A DNA stretch of 64,000 nt from Cristatella mucedo. Its lineage: Eukaryota; Bryozoa; Phylactolaemata; Cristatellidae. Below the pieces are notes generated by a model, which searched no databases, had not been told where the DNA came from, and saw nothing but the letters and a program-made list of their open reading frames with translations. The DNA is taken from NCBI GenBank assembly GCA_009760855.2, contig WPIO01000041.1, positions 1,576,501 to 1,640,500 on the forward strand, written 5' to 3'. How positions within the stretch are numbered: position 1 is the first letter of the stretch; every line of letters starts with the position of its first letter. Position numbers and translations under genes: made by a program. Positions 35,233 through 44,649 of the stretch are shown here, piece after piece.

Positions 35233-35558
35233 AAAACCACGTGTCTACTTGGCATTGCTTTCATGATGAGTTATTCGTTAGTACTTGGGATTGGTCTTCA
35301 CGGGCTCTGCATACTTGGCAGCTCGGTATAATAATAATAATAATGTACTTGATAAAGCACCGTCAGAGAACTTAATCTCTTTCTAGGCGCTCTACATTTG
35401 CTGCTAAGTGAAATGCAATTGAATGGGAAGTAAAATCATGGTTGAAAAACAAACAAAATGAATAACATGGTCAGGGGTGACATGCACAGGGTCAGCATGC
35501 AAATGTGGTTAGTGGCAGCATGCACAGTGTCAGCACGCATAAGCACGTGAAGGACGAA

Positions 35559-37442
35559 TCACAGGGACCCACTAAATGCTGTCCTAAATATGTGTGTTTT
35601 TAGGTTTCTTTTAAATGTGGTCAGGTCAGGGGATGTTCTGACGCAAGTCGGGACGGAGTTCCGGGCTTTGGGAGCATACGAACTAAATGCACGGTCCCCA
35701 AAGGATTTAAGGTTTGTACGAGGTATTTCTAGACTGTTGGATTCCGAAAAGTGGGTGGTACGATGCTTGGCCTGATGGGGTAGTATATCTGACAGATAGG
35801 CTGGAGCAATAGAATGAAGGGACCTAAAAGTGAGCGACAAAACCTTGAAGTCGATCCGTTGCCTCACTGGTAGCCAGTGCAGGTCGGCGAGAAGTGGAGT
35901 AATGTGGCAACTGCGATGCTCACGACAGACAACCCTAGCTGCAGAGTTTTGCACCAGCTGCAATCGCCTGATCGCACATGCTGGTAGGCCAGTAAGCAGT
36001 GAGTTGCAGAAGTCAAGACGAGATGTCACGAATACATGGACCAACTTGGACGTGGTATCCTTATCTAAACAAGCCCGAATTTTACCAATGTTATGAAGCT
36101 GAAAATAGGCAGATTTGACTGTGGAGCTGATGTGGTCGTCTAGCGAGAGGTCGCTTTGGAATATGACACCTAGATTTCGAGCTGATTCGACAGGAGATAT
36201 GCTGGCCGAGCCAATTTTGAGAGACAGCCTTTCCAATCTCTGAATCACACTCGGTTTGCCCATAACAAGTAAGTTAGTTTTGTCATCGCTTAGTTTTAGA
36301 AAATTTGCTGCCATCCATGTGCGGATGTCATCAATACATGCAGCTAGTGAGTTTAGAGAATTTGAGGTGCTCGAAGGCTGGGAGGGATCAAAGCAAAGGT
36401 ACAACTGAGTGTCATCCGCATAGAAGTGAAAGCCTAGATTGTGCTTGGCAATCACATCAGCAAGACGGAGAGTATAAACCGTGAAAAGAACCGTACCTAG
36501 CACGGAGCCCTGAGGTACTCCATATTTCAGAGGTACTTCAGATGATCTTTGTCCATTCACGTCAATACTCTGGAGTCTCCCACTGAGATAGGACCTGAAC
36601 CACTGCAGAACAGTGCCAGTGATGCCCAGGCGAGATGAGAGGCGCTCTAGAAGAACTTTGTGATCGATGGTGTCAAAAGCTGCCGAAAGATCGAGCAAAA
36701 CAAGCAGAGACACTCTACCCATGTCTGCATTCCTAAGTAGGTCGCTGTATACCCTAAGCAATGCTGACTCTGTGGAGTGATTAGCTCTAAAGCCAGACTG
36801 GAACTTACTAGCAAGGTGTGAGCTATCGATATATGAGTTCAGCTGGTCTGCCACGACCCGTTCCAGTGTCTTTGATAGGAATGGTAGGAGGGAGACTGGG
36901 CGGTAGTTGCTCAAGTTCTCTTGGTCTAGTGTTGCTTTCTTAAGAAGAGGCCTGACTACAGCTTTTTTGAAAGGTGCCAAGACATGATCTGAGGCTAATG
37001 ACATATTAATGATGTTAGTTATGCATGGCAGCAGCAGATCGATGAAACGTAAGAGCAGGACAGTGGGAATAGGGTCCAGAGGACTTGTTGTCTTCTTTGA
37101 TTGCGATACAAACTTTAGGACTAGATCACTAGTGACCTGCTTAAATGCAGACATTGAGGTGCAGCCAGGAACCGAGGAACAGCATTCTAGTGGGGAGGTT
37201 GTCATCGCAGGGATGGATTCCCTGATCTTGTTTATCTTCTGCACAAAGACTCGAGAGAAGCGATCGGCTAGATCATCACAAGGATCATCAGGTATGGAGC
37301 AAATCTGGGAGCAGTTGAGGAGATGGTTGATCTTCGATATCAGCATTTTTGGATTGTGCATTTGTGATTCAACATTTTTTTTTATAGAAACTAGACTTGG
37401 CCTTTGATAGGATCGATTGGTACGACTTACAGTAGTCTTCAT
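35559..37442 (-). CDS. L2 reverse transcriptase domain (627-codon open frame)
   Basis: This is the RT half of a LINE polyprotein, which would make cDNA by target-primed reverse transcription on the element's own RNA. Visible motifs: NYRPVSLLPFLSKTLE (about residues 179-194), QSGFRANHSTESALL (215-229), motif A AAFDTID with Asp257, motif B GVPQGS (308-313), motif C YADD (341-344), and the C-terminal segment ending FRTAFSGSL. The first ATG (37,442) is out of the true upstream frame: the shift happens in an A9 run (T9 on the plus strand, 37,376-37,384), after which the frame is correct. The annotated start is therefore an artefact and the real protein continues upstream into the endonuclease. All catalytic Asp residues are present. 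Confidence 0.93.
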   Translation of the reverse strand: MKTTVSRTNRSYQRPSLVSIKKNVESQMHNPKMLISKINHLLNCSQICSIPDDPCDDLADRFSRVFVQKINKIRESIPAMTTSPLECCSSVPGCTSMSAFKQVTSDLVLKFVSQSKKTTSPLDPIPTVLLLRFIDLLLPCITNIINMSLASDHVLAPFKKAVVRPLLKKATLDQENLSNYRPVSLLPFLSKTLERVVADQLNSYIDSSHLASKFQSGFRANHSTESALLRVYSDLLRNADMGRVSLLVLLDLSAAFDTIDHKVLLERLSSRLGITGTVLQWFRSYLSGRLQSIDVNGQRSSEVPLKYGVPQGSVLGTVLFTVYTLRLADVIAKHNLGFHFYADDTQLYLCFDPSQPSSTSNSLNSLAACIDDIRTWMAANFLKLSDDKTNLLVMGKPSVIQRLERLSLKIGSASISPVESARNLGVIFQSDLSLDDHISSTVKSAYFQLHNIGKIRACLDKDTTSKLVHVFVTSRLDFCNSLLTGLPACAIRRLQLVQNSAARVVCREHRSCHITPLLADLHWLPVRQRIDFKVLSLTFRSLHSIAPAYLSDILPHQAKHRTTHFSESNSLEIPRTNLKSFGDRAFSSYAPKARNSVPTCVRTSPDLTTFKRNLKTHIFRTAFSGSL

Positions 37443-37739
37443 ATGCCTGTCGATGGACAGTTAGTCCGGATCTTTTGTATGCTTTTTCAAGCTTTCGTTT
37501 AGTAGACTTGGCTAGTTTAATGTCTGTGGTAAACCATGGGCCGTCTGGGCGGGGGGGGCCCGCACAGTGCGCTTTTTCAGAGGGGAAAACTCGTCTAGCG
37601 TGTCAGCTAGTGTCGTGTTGAAGCTATCTACCAATGATGACAGATCGGAGGGAGGATTGAGCAGCAGAAATGAAGCAGATATTCTCGCACGGACAGCATC
37701 GATGTCAAGGGTCTTGAGGTTTCGCGATTCACAAGTTAT

Positions 37740-38183
37740 TTAAGAGGAGGATGTGGGCACACACAGTAGATTGAATGAGATCTGCATGTGGTCAGATAAG
37801 CATGATTTGGTAATAATTGGTGATGACAAAGTGCAGTTGTATGAGAAAATCTGGTCGAGTGTGTGACCCTTGATGTGGGTAGGGCCATGCACATGAGCCA
37901 CAAGAGACAATGAGTCAGTCAATGCACGAAATTCGGTGCTGAAAGCGTCAGATAAGTTATCAAAGTGAACGTTGAAATCACCCATAATGAGGAAGGATCG
38001 ATTTCTTGCACACAGAATCGAAATGAGATCGGAGAAATCTGAGATAAAGGAGGATTTGGTACCTGGTGGGCGATAGACTACTGCCACTATCGGTAGCTTG
38101 TTTTCGGGTGAGACCAGGACAATTGATTCAAAAGACTGCTTCGAGGGTACTGCAAGTGGCTTGAAGTTGAATTTCGAGCGCAC
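37740..38183 (-). pseudogene. L2 apurinic-like endonuclease, main part
   Basis: The 147-codon frame holds EEP-type endonuclease motifs: VYRPPGTKS (about 36-44), LIMGDFNVHFD (65-75, catalytic Asp and Asn) and SDHMQISF (about 131-138, catalytic SDH). It should continue into the linker, but ends at a TAA (37,740). The same frame then stays open, with expected L2 linker sequence, until a G8 run on the plus strand (37,551-37,558) shifts the frame. Confidence 0.9.
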
Positions 38184-38270
38184 GATAATAGCAACTCCAC
38201 CTCCAGTTTTGATTGATCTAGGGGTGTGAAAGAACGAGAAACCGGACGGAGTAGCGTCTTTAATTGTCGG

Positions 38271-38540
38271 TTAGTTTATTGATTTCAGCCAGGTTTCAGT
38301 TAGGGCGAGCAGGATGATACCATTTTCAGAAATGAGGTCGCTTATTACCAGAGGTTTATTGCACATTGAGCGAGGATTCCAAAGGCAAGCGTTAAGTCTA
38401 GCCGATGGAGTTACAACAGGCCTGATGACCACTAAGTTAGAGAGATTTACAGTGACGCATGTGGGGGAGCGTGCTGAGCGGTTCGAGACAACGCTAGGAA
38501 TACCAAACAAGCGGGTACTCAGCTCGCAGTTCCCGCCCAA
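38271..38540 (-). pseudogene. L2 endonuclease, N-terminal part
   Basis: It contains LNACLWNPRSMCNK and LLALTETWL, whose Glu is the catalytic residue of EEP nucleases. It ends at a TAA at 38,271. Translation past this stop in the same frame gives PTIKDATPSGFSFFHTPRS and joins 38,183 directly, so one substitution (probably CAA to TAA) separates the two parts. Arg-rich sequence extends the frame upstream. Confidence 0.88.
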
Positions 38541-38699
38541 CGAGCGTCGTCTGAGCTGGCGGTTCCGGCCGCGGCGGCGGCTACGGGGTGCTTTTCTTTT
38601 GTTAATGCATAGTTCATGAATCTTAGCAAAAAGATTTAATATCTAGGAATGCATTTGATATGCGATGACAAAGCGATAGCAGCTGCTGACGATCATAAC

Positions 38700-39480
38700 T
38701 AACAAGCAGGTTACTAGCCGCCGGCGTAGCTAAGGCAGCCGCCGGCGTGGGAGACCCAGCAGCCCGAAGCGATACGCGTTTAGATGTCCATAAGCACGTA
38801 ATTTCTTACGCGCTACGGTCAAATAACAATCACAATAACTTTAAACAGGTCTTAGCTGTATCCTTTCCGTATACGATGTTCGCAAGAACTTCGGTTTTCG
38901 GAAGAATTCTGCAACGAACACGAACGCACGTTAGAGCGCTCTATGTCAGGAGGCGAGAAAGTAGACAAGGTATGCGGTAACAATTGACAATGTAATGCGG
39001 TAACAATTAGCAGGTCTGTGAGACTTGAAACTTGTGCATGCAAACACACTCAGATTAGGAAGAGATGGTTGAGAGTATTAGCGATCTCCGAGTTATAATT
39101 ATTTGGACCAATGTATGGCATAATCTATGGTTTAGACGTTATGAGTCTAAAACCTAAACGGGAAAAGCCCATTTCAAGCTGTACTTTGGCTTTCGAACTA
39201 GTGAGCTGCGTGCTATGACCGTGGCTGACGCTTTACACGCATGCCTCCCTGTAGCTGTGAGATATCTATGGTGCTACATTAGCAGCGTAGATGACCGGTT
39301 AGATTTCCATTTCCGGCGCTCTCCTTCGCTGCCGCTCTCCCCTATCGGCAATATCTGCTTGTGTGGATGCAACCGCTTCGAAGCGCCAGGTCCGCCATTT
39401 TTTATCGCGAATCTGCAAGGACTGGCAGCGCAACGAGCGCTTCGTGTCCAGGCCAAGGCTTTTAGTTCGGAAGTCGGTCG
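38700..39480. other. Unannotated interval
   Basis: Possible L2 5' region at its left edge. Otherwise no recognisable gene. Confidence 0.4.
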
Positions 39481-39481
39481 C

Positions 39482-39740
39482 TGGTAGCATGCACAGTGTC
39501 AGCACGCATAGGCGCACAAAGGACAAATCGCGAAGATCCAGCGAAGGCTTTTAGAAGCAGGCGCGTTTTCAGCTTCATTTTACATATCATTAAGTCAGGG
39601 GTGCCGTGACGTCAGCCGGGAGGGATTTCCAGGCTTTTGGAGCATACAGAACTAAAGGCACGGTCTCCAAACGATTCGAATTCGAGTTTAAGTGATTCGA
39701 GTCAGAAAGGCGCCTGGTACGACGCCTAGCGGCGGCGGCG
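39482..39740 (-). mobile_element. L2 LINE internal 3' fragment, no tail
   Basis: Antisense 3' UTR ('gcatgcacagtgtcagcacg') and C-terminal coding sequence ('ggcttttggagcatacagaa'). Both the hairpin tail and the 5' part are absent. Confidence 0.8.
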
Positions 39741-40178
39741 GGGGGGGGGCAGGCAGGCAGGCAGGAGGTTCTGCCTCTTTGCACCGACCGTTAGCGGCCA
39801 AATTGCGTCGCATTCATGCAGAGCTGGTAATCTGGTATCTCGGTTACTGGCCCATGGCACGGCACTGTGTCGGAGACCGACGATTACGAAACACTTGGTG
39901 GTGGGGGAAGGGGCGGGTACCTGCATCCCGCTGAGCTTCGCGCGCGGGGGGCCCCCCGCGGCGCGATTGGGGGTTACTCATTGTCAGCTGGCGCTACCTC
40001 GGGGTTCGGGGCTGCGCCCGTCCTAGGTCAGACAGAGCCTCTCTTTAGCTCACACTCCCTGCTGTGTCTCAGAGACCTGCGTGGCCTTCATGGTTTCAAG
40101 CTTCGAGTTCCTAGATGAAAGACGTCGAGCGAATAGACGTCCATCGTGCTCGTGGCCACCTCAGCTGAACTTCAAGCT

Positions 40179-40210
<32 letters not shown>

Positions 40211-40372
40211 CTGTTTTCAGCTCGGGTTCGGGCTTTCTCTTGCAGACCAGGCGGGAGGCGACGGTGCTCAGAACGCGTGTAGTGGCTCCGAAACTAGTAG
40301 TCTCTCAAAAACAATGCAAAACGCAGAGAGGACGCTAGACCTCGGCAGTTACTCGTCAGACCCTAATAGAGC
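39741..40372. other. Unannotated interval, G-rich run and CAG repeat
   Basis: A G9 run and (GGCA)n lie at 39,741-39,768, and (CAG)n at 40,180-40,209. No gene recognised. Confidence 0.45.
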
Positions 40373-40526
40373 GCCGAGCTGGTTTGGTCCAGCGGTTAAG
40401 GTGCTTGCCCCCGACCAAGGTCTGGCTGAGGTCGTGGGTTCGAGCCCCGAGGCGTATGTGAAGCGCCTGAATAGAGATTCAGTTCTCTTAGGGTGCTATA
40501 TAAATGAAATATATTTATTTATTTAG
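40373..40526 (+). mobile_element. SINE S2, best copy
   Basis: Head 'gagctggtttggtccagcgg' then 'ttaaggtgcttgcc' (A box), 'gtcgtgggttcgagccccga' (B box at about 40,432-40,450), then 'gtgaagcgcctgaatagaga' and 'gttctcttagggtgctatat', and a TTTA-rich tail. The tail can form the same hairpin as the L2 LINE, which suggests mobilisation by L2 reverse transcriptase. Confidence 0.92.
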
Positions 40527-40689
40527 AGTGAGAGCATCGATGCGAGGCCCGCAGTCGTAGAAGCTCGTGTCGTAGGGGGAGCAGCATCGATGAACGCACG
40601 GTACGCAGACATAGATAAATCAGCGAGTTGCAGTCAAAACGGCCCAGAATTCCCTTGGAACGTGCACACGTGCAAGCTAACGTGCAAGC

Positions 40690-40800
40690 GCTCTTCATGC
40701 CGCAGGTCGTAAGTTTGAGTTCTGCAGCATTATCTTTACAGCTGCCTCAAGCAGCCGAAAGCCGCTAAGGCTCTTCTGTCGCTAAAGAAATAAGCTATCA
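40690..40800 (+). mobile_element. SINE S1 relic
   Basis: A decayed B box 'gtaagtttgagttctgcagc' and the S1 end 'aaggctcttctgtcgctaaa'. The head is missing. Confidence 0.6.
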
Positions 40801-40949
40801 TGCCAGCTACAAATTATTAATTCATACCCTCTAGTGGATAACCTCTGGCTTTGTTCAATCACAAACTGTCATCGGGTCCGTATAGGTATGGAATGTAGGC
40901 AACCACTGCAGAAGAAGGAAAGGAACAAATTGAACTCGTTATCAATTTA

Positions 40950-41380
40950 GCAATGCTCGTATAAGATCTAGGATCTGTATTCTGTTCTAGATCTGCTTCT
41001 TTTCAACATTTGCACCTCCTCCTCTCTTGCTTTAGTAATTGCCAAACATATTCTAGGCTTTCATTGTTATGCAGCTGGCACACTGCTGTACCTCTGCTGT
41101 GGTCCCAGACTGCCTTCCAACACCTCAAACTCTCACTAAGTTTTCTTGTAACGTTACGCCTTTCTACTTACCGACTTGTAGCCATGCACAACTTTAGGCT
41201 TGCCTAAAAAAAAAGGATGGCACAGCAAAGCTGGACCATGCTTTTTCGATATTCCTACTATTATTCTATTGAGCGTACTACCACTAACCATTCGATCATG
41301 CTTCCTTTGCAGCCAAAGTAAAGTGCCTAGAAAGAGATTAAGTTCTTTGAGGGCGCTATATCAAATGTATTATTATTATT
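40950..41380 (+). mobile_element. Old L2 LINE with internal deletion
   Basis: About 40,980-41,170 matches L2 RT around motif C on the plus strand (LGFHCYAAGTLLYLCCG readable at about 41,050-41,100). The catalytic YADD has become YAAG. Most of the C-terminal coding region is missing, then 41,278-41,380 gives the 3' UTR end, hairpin and (ATT)n. Confidence 0.75.
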
Positions 41381-42022
41381 AACATGGTTTGGGGTGACAT
41401 GCACAGAGTCAGCATGCCAATGTGGTTGGTGGCAGCATGCACAGTGTCAGCACGCCTAAGCACACGAAGAACGAATTATAGGGATCCACTAACGGCGGTC
41501 ATAAATAGGTTTGTTTTTAATTATTTTTAACTGGGGTCAAGTCAGGAGATGTCGGGAGGAAGTCGGTAGTGAGTTCCAGGCTTTGGGAGCATACGAACTA
41601 CATGCACGGTCTCAAAAGAATTTGAGCTTTGCACGAGGTATAAGGTAAACAGTTTCCGAAAAGCGGGTGGTGCGATGCTTAGTCTGGTGGGGAGTAGATC
41701 TGATAGATAGGCTGGAGCCAAAGAATGAAGGGACTTAAAAGTGAGCGACACAACTTTGAAGTCGATCCGTTGCTTGACTGGTAGCCAGTGCAGGTCGGCC
41801 TAGCTGTAGAATTTTGCACCAGCTGTAAGCGCCTGATTGCACATATCGGTAGGCCGGCAGGCAGTGAGTTACAGAAGTCAAGACACGATGTCACAAATGC
41901 ATGGACCAATTTAGACGCGGTATCCCTATCAAAACAAGCGCGAATTTTATTCTTATTACTTAGCTGAAAGTAGGCAGACTTGATTGTGAGCCTGATGTCG
42001 TCGTCTAACGAGAGGTCACTTT
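41381..42022 (-). mobile_element. L2 LINE, 3' part without hairpin tail
   Basis: It begins directly after the (ATT)n of the plus-strand copy with 3' UTR sequence ('aacatggtttggggtgacat' in antisense), and continues through C-terminal coding sequence with an internal deletion near 41,805 to the 'gaggtcactttgg' region, where it is cut. Confidence 0.85.
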
Positions 42023-42062
42023 GGCGAGCACCTTACACCTGGGCCAGACCAGCTCGGAAGGA
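42023..42062 (-). mobile_element. SINE S2 head fragment
   Basis: 'cgagcaccttacacctgggc' and 'cagaccagctcgg' match the antisense S2 tRNA-like head. It is joined to an L2 fragment. Confidence 0.55.
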
Positions 42063-42365
42063 TGGGCGTTCTTTATAGTCTCTGCGCTCTGCTGTCGGCG
42101 TAGCTGCGTGTTTTGATGCAGCTTCTTGACTCGTTAGCCACGCTTCGAAGTGCCAACTCCTTACCCGTATCAGTCGCGCATCTGCCTGGGGTAGCATCGG
42201 CTAGTGTGTTTTCGGCGGACTTTCGTTCAGAAGCAGTGACTTCGCGTTTTTAATACCCGATATTCGCTTCCCATCATCAGTCATCGCCGCTGCTTGCTGT
42301 TGCTCGAGCGAGCTGCACTGCCTACACAGGGGAGGCCACTCGGTGTCACGCTAGGGAGCAGATTG

Positions 42366-42440
42366 CATTGGCCGATTGGCCCATAGGCTGATTAGCCCAT
42401 AGGCTGATTAGCCCATTAGCTGATTGGCCCATTGGTTCAT
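42366..42440. repeat. 16-bp minisatellite
   Basis: About four imperfect units of 'cccataggctgattag'. Confidence 0.85.
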
Positions 42441-42637
42441 TAGTTGCCTACTCGCAGCAGTAGGAGGTCCGATGGCACTTTCTGCTTCGAGGGTATGGTG
42501 GAGATTAACGCTCCACTCTGCATCCGGATTGCTACAGGTCAATGCTAATTGGCCCGCAAAGCGCCGTTCATCTAGACATAGCCGAGCCGCTTCGGTCTTT
42601 ACCGTTGCAAATGGCGCCTGATAACCGATTCGCTATC

Positions 42638-43330
42638 TAATGTAATGTAATGTATTTCCGTCTGTAATTTCACAAAGTCATAGAGACTATGTGGGTGTTT
42701 CGCAGGAGAGTTTTGTGTAGCACACTCACAGCCTAAGCGGCTTTCGGTACGCATTCGGTAGCCAACAGACTTCGTTTCACGCGACGAAGAGAAAGTGGGA
42801 AGCATAGCAGAGTCAGGAGAGCAGTTGAGGTAGAGCTAAAGCTTCTGTCGCCAACGGTCTTTAAGCGCAGGAATAGAATAACTAATTTACTGTCCACACA
42901 GGACTTGAGGGTGCGAACAGGCTGAAACTGGTGCAGCAGTTCAGCTAGGTACGAAGGAGCCAAGCCGTGGCGGGCCTTGTGGGTCATCATAAGAACTTTG
43001 CTCTGTATCCGTTGCTCAACCGGCATCCATCCTAGCTCTTTTAGCAAAGGAGACGCGTGCTCAAACCTCTGGGACTTGAAGACTAGCCTTGCAGCCATAT
43101 TCATAGCCATCTGCAGTGGCCTAGTTGCCTTTTTCGTAGTACAGCCAAAAGGGAATTACAATAATCAAGCCGAGGCAAAACTAAGGAGCTAGTTAAATTT
43201 TTTGCAAGCTACTGTGGAAGACAGCTCCCAATCTTGGATAGGGATCGGGCATTGGCATGTATGGGCATTAGTGCAAGGCCGGAAATATCGTGCAGAATAC
43301 CGTCGTCGGGGAAAAGTAGTACAATCATGG
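42638..43330 (-). mobile_element. LINE family B, 3' part
   Basis: A different non-LTR element from the main L2. The minus-strand tail ends ...'gacggaaatacattacatta'. The frame 42,733-43,110 reads LGWMPVEQRIQSKVLMMTHK, HGLAPSYLAELL and LKTVGDRSFSS, the conserved C-terminus of CR1/L2-group LINE polyproteins. The 3' UTR includes 'agccgcttaggctgtgagtg'. Truncated at about 43,330. Confidence 0.82.
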
Positions 43331-43369
43331 GCACGTTTCGTGGGGCTCAGTGTTTGTATGCTGTAACGT

Positions 43370-43482
43370 TATGGAAAGAGGCTTTGAGTGCTCTCTAGAA
43401 AATTCTTCCGTGTAGCACCCACATAGTCTTTGTGGCTTTGTGAAGTTACAGACGGAGGTACATACGTACGTACGTACGTACA
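43370..43482 (+). mobile_element. LINE family B tail with (TACG)n end
   Basis: 'cacccacatagtctttgtgg', 'ctttgtgaagttacagacgg', then (TACG)n. The usual tail repeat has been replaced or has drifted. Confidence 0.75.
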
Positions 43483-43899
43483 ATTGGCATCTACCTTGAG
43501 CAAGGTGAGGAGAGCGCCCTGGACGCGCTCTACCCAACAGCCGGCCTCCAGTGACGAAGTTTACGTCCTACTAACAGTCAATGAGAAACCGCCGAATAAA
43601 AAACGATCAGTGTGCGCTACAACTTTTAATCACCTGCAGGTCTTTTCCGAAAATAAAAATCTCGGCTCCGCCGCCAAAACGACCAAACGGTGCTTTCATT
43701 TCCACCATGGCTACACTTTGCAACTCTTCCGACTAACGCCACGTGTTCGCCAAATTCACGATTTTGAAACTGAAACAAAAAATGCCCGTTTTCCACTGCA
43801 TGCGCTTCGTTCATGTTAATCGTCCTTTATGTGCAAGTGCATACTGCAATAGTGCATGTGGTCTTGCATCACTTACCAGGTGGCATATTTCCCCGTCAG

Positions 43900-43985
43900 C
43901 CAGTACGAAGTGCCTAGAAAGAGATTGACCTCTTAAGAGGGCATTTTTAAAAATGCATCATATGATTATCGTTATTATCCTTTCA
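43900..43985 (+). mobile_element. L2 tail, decayed
   Basis: 'gaagtgcctagaaagagatt' and 'ttaagagggcattttt' with a weak ATT-like end. Confidence 0.65.
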
Positions 43986-44039
43986 ATGATTTGCTTTATT
44001 GTGCGTTCTCGCAACACCTATCCCTCCGATTCTGGTTGT

Positions 44040-44235
44040 TAAACTGTACCGTTACCAACCTCGAATCTTTAGAAGAGCGTCTTCTTAGATTCTATGCTCT
44101 TAAAGTCTGAAACTCTTTAAACAGACACCACGGCATTCCCTGACTTTGCGAGATTAAAGCAATGCAAAACACACATGCTTCTTAGAGCATATCCTAAATC
44201 CATTTTCATAATAATTACGTGTTTGTGTGTGCGGC
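44040..44235 (+). mobile_element. Old L2 C-terminal fragment
   Basis: 'ttctatgctcttaaagtctg' and 'gactttgcgagattaaagca' followed by 'aaaacacac' align to the end of the L2 coding region. No open frame. Confidence 0.6.
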
Positions 44236-44404
44236 ATTTTTGCATGGCCTTATCGTTAGCCAACTAATATCCTTCCTTTCAGCTTGTGCGGTCTGCGTGG
44301 AAACAGTATTACTTCTCGAAATATGCTGAAACTGTGATATTGCTATCCTCTTTTCATAACACAAAACGAAAGTAGTCTGCAGTGGGACTGAACGCCTACA
44401 AAGA

Positions 44405-44460
44405 TGTCGAGCTAGTCTTTATGGCTTTGTTGAGTTACAGATGGAGATACATTGCATTCG
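44405..44460 (+). mobile_element. LINE family B tail
   Basis: 'ctagtctttatggctttgtt' and 'gagttacagatggagataca' match the family B 3' end. Confidence 0.65.
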
Positions 44461-44649
44461 CTGAGAAGGTTTTTGCAACCCTGGGATCGCCTTCGCTACG
44501 CTGAACCAATTGAGTATTCACTATTCACTTGACGCTAATCTTTTCACTGGATGATCCTATATGAAATTATTCATACACGATATTTTACATTTATTCACAT
44601 ATGAAGTACAAAAAATCTACATTTATTCATGCATAGCATCAACATTAAT

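Larger units (their letters stand above)
35328..38650 (-). mobile_element. Near-complete L2 LINE (best copy in the window)
   Basis: The minus-strand element runs from a basic N-terminal extension through endonuclease, linker, RT and C-terminal domain to the 3' UTR, hairpin and (ATT)n. The coding region would span about 38,644 to 35,559. The in-frame region upstream of the endonuclease opens after a TAG at about 38,644 and has no clear ATG, so the true 5' end and any ORF1 are uncertain; the repeated ccgccggcg near 38,715-38,745 may be 5' UTR. It carries only four visible lesions and may approximate the source element for the many truncated copies. Confidence 0.95.

Noticed and set aside
35590-36096. 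Plus-strand proteins inside L2 (for example 35,830-36,096, also at 26.7, 55.2 and 58.4 kb)
   Set aside because: They recur antisense to the L2 coding region in every copy because the codons read open on both strands. They are shadows of the element, not genes.
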